Part shown: in pieces, positions 27,374 through 35,286 of the stretch | Layout of the letters: each line of letters begins with the position of its first letter | How positions within the stretch are numbered: position 1 is the stretch's first letter | Source: Flavobacterium ginsenosidimutans | GTDB lineage: Bacteria > Bacteroidota > Bacteroidia > Flavobacteriales > Flavobacteriaceae | Assembly: GCF_003254625.1 (NCBI RefSeq) | Contig: NZ_QJRJ01000064.1 | Coordinates: 1 to 64,000, forward strand | Length of the DNA: 64,000 nucleotides | Reading direction: 5' to 3' | The notes under the pieces: generated by a model | Databases searched by the model: none | What the model saw: only the letters and a program-made list of their open reading frames with translations | Told to the model about the DNA's origin: nothing | Made by a program: the position numbers and the translations under genes

Positions 27374-29675
27374 TCATATAAACCCATTTTATATAAAGTG
27401 TATTGCACTGCTTTCCTTGTTTTTTGTTGTAGGATGCAGTAACACAAAATACCTTCCAGAGGGCGATTTGCTTTATACAGGAGGTTCCGTGACCATAAAA
27501 GATTCGATTATGAAAAAGAAAAATCGAAAAGCATTAGAAAAGGAACTCGAGGGTTTGTTGCGCCCAAAACCAAACAAGCAAATCTTTGGTTTGCGTCCAA
27601 AATTATTAATCTATAATCTTGCTGGCGAACCTAAAAAAGATAAAGGAACAAGATATTGGTTAAGAAATAAAGTCGGAGAACCGCCAGTACTTTTTAGTCA
27701 GGTCGATTTAGATTATAATGCTTCTGTATTAAGAAATTTTACTGAAAATAGAGGCTATTTTAAAACCCGTGTAAGTGCCGATTCTACTGTTCGAAATAAA
27801 AGAGTTACGGCAGAGTATATCGTTACGCCAAGACAGCAATACATTATAAAAAGCGTGATATTTCCAGACGATTCTTTAAAAATGTCAAAGATTATTGCAA
27901 AAAGCAGCAGAAGAAGTTTGCTTAAAGTGGGTGCGCCTTATGATTTAGATATTATAAAAGCAGAAAGAGAAAGAATTGATGCGAGATTAAAAGAAAAAGG
28001 TTATTTCTATTTTAATCCAGATTATATTTTGGCCAAAGTAGACAGCAGCAAAGGAGATCACGAAGTAAGAATTAGATTGGTTATAAAAGACGATACGCCA
28101 GTAAAAGCTTTAACCACTTATAAAATTGATAAGATTTTTGTGTATCCAAATTATTCTCTAACGAATGATAGTGCTGTTTATCGAAAAAGAAACATGACAC
28201 AATATAAAGATCTCACGATAATTGATACAACAGAAACTTTCAAACCCAGAATTTACGATCGAACGATTTATTTCAAAAAAGGAGATGTTTACAATCGAAA
28301 AGATCATAATTTGACTTTAAACCGATTTGTGAATCTTGGTACTTTCAGTTTTGTAAAGAACGAATTTAGACCTTCAGATTCTATTCCAAATGCTTTAAAT
28401 TCTTATTATTACTTGACTCTTTTGCCTAAAAAGTTTATTCGTGTTGAAGTTATTGGCAAAACGAATTCAGCGAGTTATACGGGGACAGAGTTAAATTTAA
28501 ACTGGAATAACCGAAACTTTTTTAGAGGAGCAGAATTGTTTACAGCTTCTGTTTTTGGAGGAGCCGATTTTCAGCTTGGGGGAGTAAATAAAGGAAAAAA
28601 TATTTATAAACTCGGAGGTGAGGTGAGTTTGACTTGGCCAAGATTTATAACGCCTTTTCATATTGAAGGTAATAGCGAATATGTTCCGAGAACCAAAGCC
28701 ACTTTGCGTTATGAATACCAAAAAAGAACCGAGCTTTATGCTTTGAATTCTTTCAATACTTCTTTTGGATATATGTGGAAAGAGAACATTCGTAAAGAAC
28801 ATCAATTGAATGTAGTCGATGTAACTTACGTAAGTCCAAACCATGTTACGCCAGAATATTTGGCCGATATAGAAGAGGATGCTGCTTTGGGGAAAGTAAT
28901 TGAAAAACAATTGATTTTTGGCCCGACTTACAATTATACGTACACAAATACGATGCAGAAGCGTAAAAGACATACGATATATTTTAACGGCGAATTAGAT
29001 TTGGCAGGAAATCTAACAGGGGCAGTTACAGGAGCTAATATTAAGAAAAATGATACGATAAAAATCTTTGATGTTCCGTTTAGCCAATATGTGAAAATCA
29101 GATCCGATTTTAGACATTATTTGAAGCTTGGAAAAGAAAGTGAATTGGCCAGTAGATTGATTGTTGGTGCAGGATTTGCTTACGGAAATTCGAATACACT
29201 TCCAGCTTCAAAACAGTTTGTAGTTGGAGGAACCAATAGTATTAGAGCTTTCAGGGCGCGAACTTTAGGTCCAGGAAGTTATGTTATTCCGCCCACAACA
29301 ACTAATAATTATACACCCGATCAATCAGCAGATTTAAAACTAGAATTCAATACCGAATATCGAGCTAAATTATTTAGCATTGTAAGAGGCGCCGTATTTG
29401 TAGATGCTGGAAATATTTGGCTTTTGCACGCCGATCCTAATAAACCTGGAGCAGAAATTTCGAAAGATTTTATGAAAGAAATTGCCGTTGGAGCAGGAGC
29501 TGGTTTACGGTTCGATTTGTCGTTTTTAATTTTACGAACAGATCTGGCCATTCCGCTTCGAAATCCTGCTTTGCCAGACGGACAAAGATGGATTATTGAT
29601 GATATTAATTTTGGAAGCAGTTCTTGGAGAAAAGATAACCTGATTTTGAATATCGCTATCGGTTATCCGTTCTAG
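27357..29675 (+). CDS. tamL: BamA/TamA family outer-membrane lipoprotein, TamL
   Basis: A 773-residue Omp85-superfamily protein. From the ATG at 27357 there is a lipoprotein signal ending LFFVVGC (cysteine near 26), the hallmark of the Bacteroidota TamL form. The N-terminal half contains POTRA-like repeats (LRNFTENRGYFKTRVSAD; RIDARLKEKGYFYFNPDYI). The C-terminal half is the 16-strand barrel with FVVGGTNSIRAFRARTLGPG, equivalent to the conserved L6 VRGF/Y motif, and ends NLILNIAIGYPF. An in-frame TTG at 27348 is also possible, but the ATG follows AAGGA. It overlaps tamB by 17 bases; the two should act together between inner and outer membrane. Confidence 0.92.
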   Translation: MSRKHNHINPFYIKCIALLSLFFVVGCSNTKYLPEGDLLYTGGSVTIKDSIMKKKNRKALEKELEGLLRPKPNKQIFGLRPKLLIYNLAGEPKKDKGTRYWLRNKVGEPPVLFSQVDLDYNASVLRNFTENRGYFKTRVSADSTVRNKRVTAEYIVTPRQQYIIKSVIFPDDSLKMSKIIAKSSRRSLLKVGAPYDLDIIKAERERIDARLKEKGYFYFNPDYILAKVDSSKGDHEVRIRLVIKDDTPVKALTTYKIDKIFVYPNYSLTNDSAVYRKRNMTQYKDLTIIDTTETFKPRIYDRTIYFKKGDVYNRKDHNLTLNRFVNLGTFSFVKNEFRPSDSIPNALNSYYYLTLLPKKFIRVEVIGKTNSASYTGTELNLNWNNRNFFRGAELFTASVFGGADFQLGGVNKGKNIYKLGGEVSLTWPRFITPFHIEGNSEYVPRTKATLRYEYQKRTELYALNSFNTSFGYMWKENIRKEHQLNVVDVTYVSPNHVTPEYLADIEEDAALGKVIEKQLIFGPTYNYTYTNTMQKRKRHTIYFNGELDLAGNLTGAVTGANIKKNDTIKIFDVPFSQYVKIRSDFRHYLKLGKESELASRLIVGAGFAYGNSNTLPASKQFVVGGTNSIRAFRARTLGPGSYVIPPTTTNNYTPDQSADLKLEFNTEYRAKLFSIVRGAVFVDAGNIWLLHADPNKPGAEISKDFMKEIAVGAGAGLRFDLSFLILRTDLAIPLRNPALPDGQRWIIDDINFGSSSWRKDNLILNIAIGYPF

Positions 29676-29685
29676 GCTTATTAGC

Positions 29686-29850
29686 CACGACTCGAGCGAT
29701 AGCGAACAGGCGAAGCAATTCACGAATTTTTGTTAATCTATATAGATATTTATAATTGAATTTCACAAATTTTGATTTGCGAAATTGGAAAAATTAATAG
29801 CCAAAGAGATTAGCGAAAATTCGTGAATTCGTGGCGGAATAAAAGAAAAA
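29686..29850. repeat. Degenerate inverted repeat of GCCACGAATTCACGAATT words
   Basis: The left part has GCCACGA and TTCACGAATTTTTGTTAATCT-like sequence; the right part (about 29798-29843) has AGATTAGCGAAAATTCGTGAATTCGTGGC in the opposite sense. The same word family recurs between the ilvA attenuator and ilvA (about 34984-35035). It lies between tamL and the DUF4230 gene. No ORF. Confidence 0.6.
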
Positions 29851-29883
29851 ATGAAGTAAATTGGTCTAAAATATTTTAGAAGA

Positions 29884-30513
29884 ATGCAAAACTTGATCAA
29901 AAGAATTATAGGCGTTGGTGTTATTATTTTACTTATTGTTCTGGCTTTTAAATATTGCCAGTTCAAAAAAGAAGATGATTCAGATATAAACTACAATACC
30001 AATTTAATTCAGCAGCAGATTCTTAACGTTGGAAAATTGGTTGTCACCGAAGGACATTTCTCTGAAGTGATTACCTATAAAAATCAACAGAAATATTTAA
30101 TGGATATGATTTCTTTTGAGAAAAAAGCTTTGATTGTGGTCAATGCAAACGTGACTGTTGCCTACGATTTGCATCAAATGAAATATGATATTGATGAAAA
30201 AAATAAAACTATCACGATTTTAAATATCCCAAAAGAAGAAATCACTATAAATCCAGATATTCAGTTTTACGATGTTGAGCAAAGCAAATTGAATCCGTTT
30301 ACAGGAGATGATTACAATAAAATCAATAAATCGGTAAAAGCGAATCTGGCTAAGAAAATCGAAAATTCGACACTAAAAACTAACGCTCAAAACCGATTGA
30401 TAAGCGAATTGTCTAAGATTTTAATCATGACCAATTCAATGGGATGGAAACTACAGTACAACGGAAAAACTATTGAATCTGAAACTGAATTGACTCAGGA
30501 TTTGAAGCTGTAA
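29884..30513 (+). CDS. DUF4230 domain protein
   Basis: A 209-residue membrane-anchored protein: a short cytoplasmic N-terminus, one transmembrane helix (about 7-24, IIGVGVIILLIVLAFKY) and an extracytoplasmic DUF4230 domain (about 40-195), with ILNVGKLVVTEGHFSEVITY, ALIVVNANVTVAYDL and KTITILNIPKEEI. The family is widespread in Bacteroidota and Firmicutes; its function is unknown. Its stop codon is immediately followed by the outer arm of a nested palindrome, shared with the end of the convergent aromatic hydroxylase gene. The start ATG is supported by the membrane segment position. Confidence 0.88.
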   Translation: MQNLIKRIIGVGVIILLIVLAFKYCQFKKEDDSDINYNTNLIQQQILNVGKLVVTEGHFSEVITYKNQQKYLMDMISFEKKALIVVNANVTVAYDLHQMKYDIDEKNKTITILNIPKEEITINPDIQFYDVEQSKLNPFTGDDYNKINKSVKANLAKKIENSTLKTNAQNRLISELSKILIMTNSMGWKLQYNGKTIESETELTQDLKL

Positions 30514-30820
30514 AATTTGCCACAAAGGCACTAAGGCGCAAAGTTTTTTTTGAATTGCCTCCTGCTTTAGCTGGAGGTGTTCATCAAGAAATTGAAAAAG
30601 GCTTTAGCCAAAACATGAGATTTGGCTAAAGCCTTTTGATTTTGGCTCTATTTTCCTCCAGCTAAAGCAGGAGGCAATTCAATATATAATTCTATCTTTT
30701 AATCTAATAAAAGAAATTTAGTAAACTTTAAAAAGTAAAAATCTTTGCGACTCTGCGACTTTGCGAGATTAAAAAATTATCAAAAAAAACCTTTGCGCCT
30801 TAGTGCCTTTGTGGCAAATT
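30514..30820. repeat. Nested perfect palindromes between convergent genes
   Basis: Three exact inverted repeats are nested or serial: 30-bp arms at 30514-30543 and 30791-30820 (core GCCACAAAGGCACTAAGG), 28-bp arms at 30550-30577 and 30655-30682 (core GCCTCCTGCTTTAGCTGGAG), and 17-bp arms at 30596-30612 and 30621-30637 (AAAAGGCTTTAGCCAAA). A further word, CTTTGCGACTCTGCGACTTT, lies at 30744-30763. The right outer arm overlaps the last seven codons of the convergent hydroxylase gene, encoding its NLPQRH end and stop. No transposase is present; the form resembles REP/MITE-type elements. Confidence 0.9.
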
Positions 30821-32575
30821 AGGTAAAGAACTATCAAAAATCAAATCCAATCCACCAGAAATTAAATGCGCAATTTCAGGACGTCTTTCTTTCAATTGAT
30901 CTAGGTAAACCAATATTTCTTGCAAAAGCTGTTTTTCGTTTGAATCCTTCAAAAGTTCAGCAATCTCGATAGCTAAAAGCCAATCGTTTGCATGATTATT
31001 TTTTAGTTTTTCGAAAACAGATTGTAATTCTGTATCAGCATTTTTATTATTTCGAATGTCACGAACAGTTGCATATAAATGCTCTAATTCATCACGTTCA
31101 TCTGTATGTTTCGCTTTGATTGTTTTTGTTGAAGGAACGATATTAATTAAGTCAAAACTATTCACATCGGCAGGGCCAGAAAAAGCAGAAATTACTTTTT
31201 TGCCAATTGCCATATCGTAATTTCCCCATTCTGGTTGAAACAGAATTGTTTCGCCATGAGTTACGGTACAATTTTTAAAACTAATTAAAATGATTTCTCC
31301 ATGAAGATTTCTAGAACCCGTAATAATTTCACCTTCAACAATTATATTTCCTTCAAATTCCAGTTTTACCGTTTCGTTTTCTACAATTCGGTAAGCTTGC
31401 AAATCTTTCGGACTCATATCTTCAATTGCAAGATTAAATCCTTTTAGTTTCCCAATCGGACTTCCAAATCCATGTGGATGTGTTAGAGTTCCGTGACCAA
31501 CTAATTCTTTTTCTCGGTAAGAAAGTGCTGTTTTTCCAGTAGTTTGAATGTAAACTGGTTTTCCTTCTTCTTCAATCACATTGGTAAAAACTCCTGAAAT
31601 TTGTAAACCTGTACTCAATTCAATTGTTCCTAAAGCATTAGATTGAATCAATTTTTTAATACCAGATAAACCGCCAGTTCTTAAAGCCATTTTATTAGCA
31701 AACTCTTCTAAAATCAAACTTAAATGAGAGAAAGTTGGCGTTACATAAAGCTGTGGCTGTAATTGTGTAATATCAAAATTTTGATTGGCGGCAGAAATGT
31801 CATAAGGGATTTTCTTTACATTATTGGTCATACAGTGGGCACTTTCGCCAATTGAAGAAAGCAATCCCGCACCGTAAATTTTTGGATCTTCAACTGTTCC
31901 GATCAAACCATATTCGACTGTCCACCAGTGCAGATTTCTAATTTGAGCCATTTCAGACAATTCGCCCATATCATTTTGCAAATCGGCAACTGCTTTTTCA
32001 GCTTCGTCGATTTTTTCTTGCGGAGTATCTTCGGCTTCTTTCAAAATAGAAAGTAGACGAATTGCCTCGTACATTTGATAATCTTTGTGAGAAGAAATCG
32101 CTTTACATCCAATTTCACCAAAACGTCTTAAATATTCCGCATATTCAGGATTGGCAATAATAGGAGCGTGACCTGCACCTTCGTGAATAATATCTGGAGC
32201 AGGAGTATATTCGATATGTTCTAATTGTCTGATGTCTGAAGCAATAACCAAAACGTTATAAGCTTGAAACTCCATAAAAGCATTTGGCGGAATAAAGCCA
32301 TCAACAGCAACCGCTGCCCAGCCAATTTCGCTTAGAATTCGGTTCATTCCATACATACTCGGAATAGAATCAATTTCGATCCCCGTTTTGCGTAAACCCT
32401 CCAAATAAGAATGATGCGCAACTTTAGAAAGATAATCTACATTTTTACGCATAACATATCTCCAAACCGCCTGATTGATAGGAGTGTAATCGCTATAATC
32501 TTGAGGTTTAATAAATTGCTGTAAATGTTTCGGCAATCGCTCTAATAACGGATTGGTTTCAATATTTGGATTCAT
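30800..32575 (-). CDS. Aromatic amino acid hydroxylase, iron- and pterin-dependent
   Basis: A 591-residue enzyme of the phenylalanine/tyrosine/tryptophan hydroxylase family, probably phenylalanine 4-monooxygenase (tetrahydropterin plus O2). The catalytic domain occupies about residues 25-330, with the iron ligands His131 and His136 in IIHEGAGHAP and Glu221 in WWTVEYGLIG. Beyond it are about 250 extra residues: a beta-rich region (about 335-460) and a helical C-terminus. Short bacterial PheA-type hydroxylases are usually under 300 residues, so this is the long Bacteroidota form. The last codons and stop lie inside a dispersed repeat. It is convergent with the DUF4230 gene and has no pathway neighbours here. 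Confidence 0.9.
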   Translation of the reverse strand: MNPNIETNPLLERLPKHLQQFIKPQDYSDYTPINQAVWRYVMRKNVDYLSKVAHHSYLEGLRKTGIEIDSIPSMYGMNRILSEIGWAAVAVDGFIPPNAFMEFQAYNVLVIASDIRQLEHIEYTPAPDIIHEGAGHAPIIANPEYAEYLRRFGEIGCKAISSHKDYQMYEAIRLLSILKEAEDTPQEKIDEAEKAVADLQNDMGELSEMAQIRNLHWWTVEYGLIGTVEDPKIYGAGLLSSIGESAHCMTNNVKKIPYDISAANQNFDITQLQPQLYVTPTFSHLSLILEEFANKMALRTGGLSGIKKLIQSNALGTIELSTGLQISGVFTNVIEEEGKPVYIQTTGKTALSYREKELVGHGTLTHPHGFGSPIGKLKGFNLAIEDMSPKDLQAYRIVENETVKLEFEGNIIVEGEIITGSRNLHGEIILISFKNCTVTHGETILFQPEWGNYDMAIGKKVISAFSGPADVNSFDLINIVPSTKTIKAKHTDERDELEHLYATVRDIRNNKNADTELQSVFEKLKNNHANDWLLAIEIAELLKDSNEKQLLQEILVYLDQLKERRPEIAHLISGGLDLIFDSSLPNLPQRH

Positions 32576-32711
32576 TTTCGAAAACGATGTAGATTAGATT
32601 GTAAAATTACGAATTTACGACTCGATTTCTTATCATTCATCACAAAATTTTTATCCGAAAGTATGTTTTATTGCGTTTTTGTAAGTTTTATGACTTGTGT
32701 CAAAAGTGAGT

Positions 32712-33158
32712 TTAACAGTCGTTATTCTCGTAGTTCACTTTCTCCATTGTCTTTTCGTAGTTTTCAAGTTCTTTTTTGGTCATTGTCGTTTCTTTCAAAT
32801 CTACTTTTAGTTGTTTTTTAGTATCGGGACTAATCCATAAACCCGAAAAAGTGTTCCCAGTTTTTTGTAAAATCAAAAGACCGCTGAAACCTTGTTCAAC
32901 CATTACAAACTCATTTTCTTTTTTTGTGTTTTGAGTAATATTAAGCTGAATCCAGTTTTTTGATTTATTATAACGATACATTGAAGTGTACATTAAATCG
33001 GCAGTACAGGGATTTTCTTCTGTTTTAATGTAAACAGTTATAGGAGTTTTTCCATCGACAGTTCCTTTGTATAAATTAGTAGTGGGAGCTTGAGATTGTG
33101 CTGATAATTGATTTAAACAAGAGAAACAGATTGCAATAAAGAAAATTACTTTTTTCAT
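32712..33158 (-). CDS. Secreted protein of unknown function
   Basis: A 148-residue protein with a signal peptide MKKVIFFIAICFSCLNQLSA (cleavage before Q). The mature part is beta-rich (LYKGTVDGKTPITVYIKTE, FVMVEQGFSGLLILQKTGNTF) with two cysteines (near residues 52 and 148) that could form a disulfide. I recognise no family; the pattern resembles small periplasmic beta-sandwich proteins. It lies between the aromatic hydroxylase and globin genes, all on the minus strand, with gaps of more than 75 bases, so it may be transcribed alone. The start is supported by the signal peptide. Confidence 0.7.
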   Translation of the reverse strand: MKKVIFFIAICFSCLNQLSAQSQAPTTNLYKGTVDGKTPITVYIKTEENPCTADLMYTSMYRYNKSKNWIQLNITQNTKKENEFVMVEQGFSGLLILQKTGNTFSGLWISPDTKKQLKVDLKETTMTKKELENYEKTMEKVNYENNDC

Positions 33159-33235
33159 AAATAGATTTGGGTTTAATTCATTTAACTCAAATATATCGAA
33201 TTGTGAAGTTTTATCACTTATTAATCTTATACTTT

Positions 33236-33646
33236 TTAAGGTTTTTTAGCAGCATTTCTCATTTCATTTTCTGCATTTCTAAAATATTCAATTTTATGAC
33301 TGAACATAAATGCCATATTGGTAGCACGCATTTTGGCTTCTTCAGTTATTGGACCTGCAAATTGCGAATCTATTGTTGTATTAAAAATGGAAATCCAGCG
33401 GTCAAAGTGTGTTTTATCTACAGGAAGCTGTTTATGTGGAGGAAAAGGAGTCCCAGAATAAGCACGAACATCAAACAAAATGGTCTGCCAGAAATTGTAC
33501 ATTTTTTGTAAATGTGGCTCCCATCGGTCTTGTAGTTTATCATTAAAAATAGGACCAATTAAATCGTCTTTTCTAACATTCGCATAAAAGCTGTTAACCA
33601 TTTGCTGAATGTCTTCTATCGTGGAAATATCTTTTAAAGCTGTCAT
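33236..33646 (-). CDS. Group III truncated haemoglobin
   Basis: A 136-residue globin of the 2-over-2 truncated fold, group III. The proximal haem ligand is His80 in DKTHFDRW. FYANVRKDDLIGPIFND (about 20-36) and MYNFWQTILF near 50-58 are characteristic. It binds haem and O2 or NO; proposed roles of group III globins include peroxide or NO chemistry, not fixed here. It is a single-gene unit with its own TATTTTTG promoter element upstream. The ATG is supported by the conserved N-terminal helix. Confidence 0.9.
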   Translation of the reverse strand: MTALKDISTIEDIQQMVNSFYANVRKDDLIGPIFNDKLQDRWEPHLQKMYNFWQTILFDVRAYSGTPFPPHKQLPVDKTHFDRWISIFNTTIDSQFAGPITEEAKMRATNMAFMFSHKIEYFRNAENEMRNAAKKP

Positions 33647-33669
33647 TTTTCTATATTTAAAGGTGAATG

Positions 33670-33677
33670 CAAAAATA
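33670..33677 (-). promoter_or_regulatory. Candidate -7 element of the globin gene
   Basis: Minus-strand TATTTTTG, 24 bases upstream of the globin ATG. No good -33 TTG was seen. Confidence 0.45.
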
Positions 33678-33723
33678 CGATAACTTCTTTTTTATTTTCT
33701 GACATTTATCATTTCAGACAAGA

Positions 33724-34968
33724 TTATCCAATTAACTGAGTGAACAAATCTTGATTGTCATTCAAATATTGAAATTCAAAACCATTTTCGGTCATTTTCA
33801 ATTTAATTGGCATAATATCATTTTTGTTTTTCAATTCTAAACCAACAACTACAGAACCTACTTCACGACTATTTTTCTTCGCAAACTGAAAATAAGTGAT
33901 GTCATCATCTGGGCCTAAAATGTTATTTACAAATTCTTTTAATGCCCCCGGACGTTGTGGAAACTGAATCATAAAATAATGCATTAAACCTTCATAGAGT
34001 AAAGAACGTTCTTTTATCTCGGCAGTTCTTTCAATGTCATTATTGCTTCCGCTTACAATACAAACTACATTTTTACCCTTAATTTTATCTTTATAAAAAT
34101 CCAAAGCAGCAATCGTTAAAGCGCCAGCGGGTTCTACAACCATCGCTTCTTCATTATACAATCTTAAAATTGTGGTGCAGACTTTTCCTTCGGGAACCAG
34201 AATAATATCTTCTAAATTGTATCGGCAGATTTCAAAAGTTTTATCTCCAACTTGTTTTACAGCAGCTCCATCAACAAATTTGTCAATTGTTTTTAGCGGC
34301 GTATTTTTATTTTCTTCGATTGAAGTTTTCATCGAAGGTGCACCTTTTGGTTCAACACCAATAATTTTTGTGTGAGGGCTTAAATGTTTAAAAACTTCAG
34401 ATAAACCAGAAGCCAGTCCGCCGCCGCCGATTGGAACAAAAACATAATCGATTGGTTCTTTACAGCTTTCTAAGATTTCTAATCCAACAGTTCCTTGCCC
34501 AGCGATTACTTTTTCATCATCAAAAGGATGAATAAATGTTTTATGATTTTTGATGGCATCAGCAGTTGCAGAAGCATAAGCGTCATCAAAAGTATCTCCA
34601 GTTAAAACAATTTCTACAAACGATTTCCCGAATAATTGAACTTGTTTTACTTTCTGTTTTGGAGTTGTTTTTGGCATGTAAATTTTGCCTTGAATCTTTA
34701 AGAGATTGCAAGAATATGCAACACCCTGAGCATGATTTCCTGCACTGGCACAAACAATTCCGTTTACTTTTTCTTTTTCGTTTAACGAAGAAATCTTATT
34801 GTACGCGCCCCGAATTTTATATGAACGAACAATTTGTAAATCTTCTCTTTTTAATAAAATAGTAGATTCAAATTCGTCTGAAAGATTCAAATTTTGGGTT
34901 AGAGGAGTAGCGGCAACTACATTCTCTAATTGCTTTTTTGCATTAAGTACTTCGTTAAATAAACTCAT
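33724..34968 (-). CDS. ilvA: Threonine ammonia-lyase (threonine dehydratase)
   Basis: IlvA deaminates threonine to 2-oxobutanoate, the first step of isoleucine synthesis. From the ATG at 34968 it has 414 residues; an upstream start at 34998 would begin in repeat sequence and is rejected. The PLP lysine is Lys51 in VRSYKIRGAYNKI, the phosphate loop is IGGGGLASGLS, and a C-terminal ACT-like regulatory region starts near 330 (FMIQFPQRPGALKEFVNNIL). It is preceded by a 19-codon leader with eight isoleucines and an intrinsic terminator, indicating feedback at transcription as well as allosteric control. No other ilv genes are in the window. Confidence 0.95.
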   Translation of the reverse strand: MSLFNEVLNAKKQLENVVAATPLTQNLNLSDEFESTILLKREDLQIVRSYKIRGAYNKISSLNEKEKVNGIVCASAGNHAQGVAYSCNLLKIQGKIYMPKTTPKQKVKQVQLFGKSFVEIVLTGDTFDDAYASATADAIKNHKTFIHPFDDEKVIAGQGTVGLEILESCKEPIDYVFVPIGGGGLASGLSEVFKHLSPHTKIIGVEPKGAPSMKTSIEENKNTPLKTIDKFVDGAAVKQVGDKTFEICRYNLEDIILVPEGKVCTTILRLYNEEAMVVEPAGALTIAALDFYKDKIKGKNVVCIVSGSNNDIERTAEIKERSLLYEGLMHYFMIQFPQRPGALKEFVNNILGPDDDITYFQFAKKNSREVGSVVVGLELKNKNDIMPIKLKMTENGFEFQYLNDNQDLFTQLIG

Positions 34969-34983
34969 GAGAATTTGTTTTTT

Positions 34984-35035
34984 TTGCCACGAATTCACGA
35001 ATTATTTTTGATAATCTTTGAACATATAAAATCGT
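34984..35035 (-). repeat. GCCACGAATT-type dispersed repeat in the ilvA leader
   Basis: TTGCCACGAATTCACGAATT, with a CGTGGC closing the far side at about 35031-35036, lies between the attenuator hairpin and ilvA. The same words occur at 29686-29850. It could fold as a long loop hairpin in the read-through transcript. Confidence 0.6.
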
Positions 35036-35063
35036 GGCTGTTTAAAATTATTTTTAAAATAAA

Positions 35064-35085
35064 AAACCTCCCAATTGGGAGGTTT
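35064..35085 (-). terminator. ilvA attenuator hairpin
   Basis: AAACCTCCCAA / TTGGGAGGTTT is a perfect 22-base palindrome followed on the minus strand by six T. It starts 41 bases beyond the leader stop and 96 bases before ilvA. A GAGGT at 35121-35117 could pair with its 5' arm as an antiterminator. Confidence 0.85.
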
Positions 35086-35125
35086 CTATAAATTATATTT
35101 TACAAACTTATATAACACCTCGCCA

Positions 35126-35185
35126 CTATTGCTGAATTGCAATAATGCTAATAATAGCGATAATAATGTTGTTAAAGTTTTTCAT
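35126..35185 (-). CDS. Isoleucine-rich leader peptide of ilvA
   Basis: A 19-residue ORF, MKNFNNIIIAIISIIAIQQ, with eight isoleucine codons in eleven consecutive positions and no Leu or Val. A TACATTTG promoter element places the transcription start about 15 bases upstream of its ATG, and an intrinsic terminator follows its stop. This is the classical form of an amino acid attenuator: when charged tRNA-Ile is scarce, the ribosome stalls in the leader and the downstream terminator would be avoided. The next gene is ilvA, the first isoleucine-specific enzyme, which makes the assignment coherent. The ORF, codons and hairpin are visible; the mechanism is inferred. Confidence 0.85.
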   Translation of the reverse strand: MKNFNNIIIAIISIIAIQQ

Positions 35186-35205
35186 TTTTTTAGCTGATTG
35201 AGTAG

Positions 35206-35238
35206 CAAATGTATTAATTATTTTTGGAAAGTTCACAA
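35206..35238 (-). promoter_or_regulatory. Promoter of the ilvA leader transcript
   Basis: The -7 element TACATTTG (35213-35206) and TTG at 35238-35236 are separated by 22 bases. The predicted start is near 35199, 14-15 bases before the leader ATG. Confidence 0.7.
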
Positions 35239-35286
35239 CTATTTAAAGTTTTATAAAAGCTGAAAACTGCCAACTGCGACTGAAAA

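Noticed and set aside
30514..30820. CRISPR array or IS remnant
   Set aside because: The repeats are inverted and nested, not direct with regular spacers, and no transposase or cas gene is present.
33167..33511. Plus-strand ORF over the globin gene
   Set aside because: It is the shadow of the globin gene, which has full family motifs on the minus strand.
34969..34998. Upstream start for ilvA
   Set aside because: The extra ten residues come from a dispersed repeat and the family N-terminus begins at the ATG 34968.
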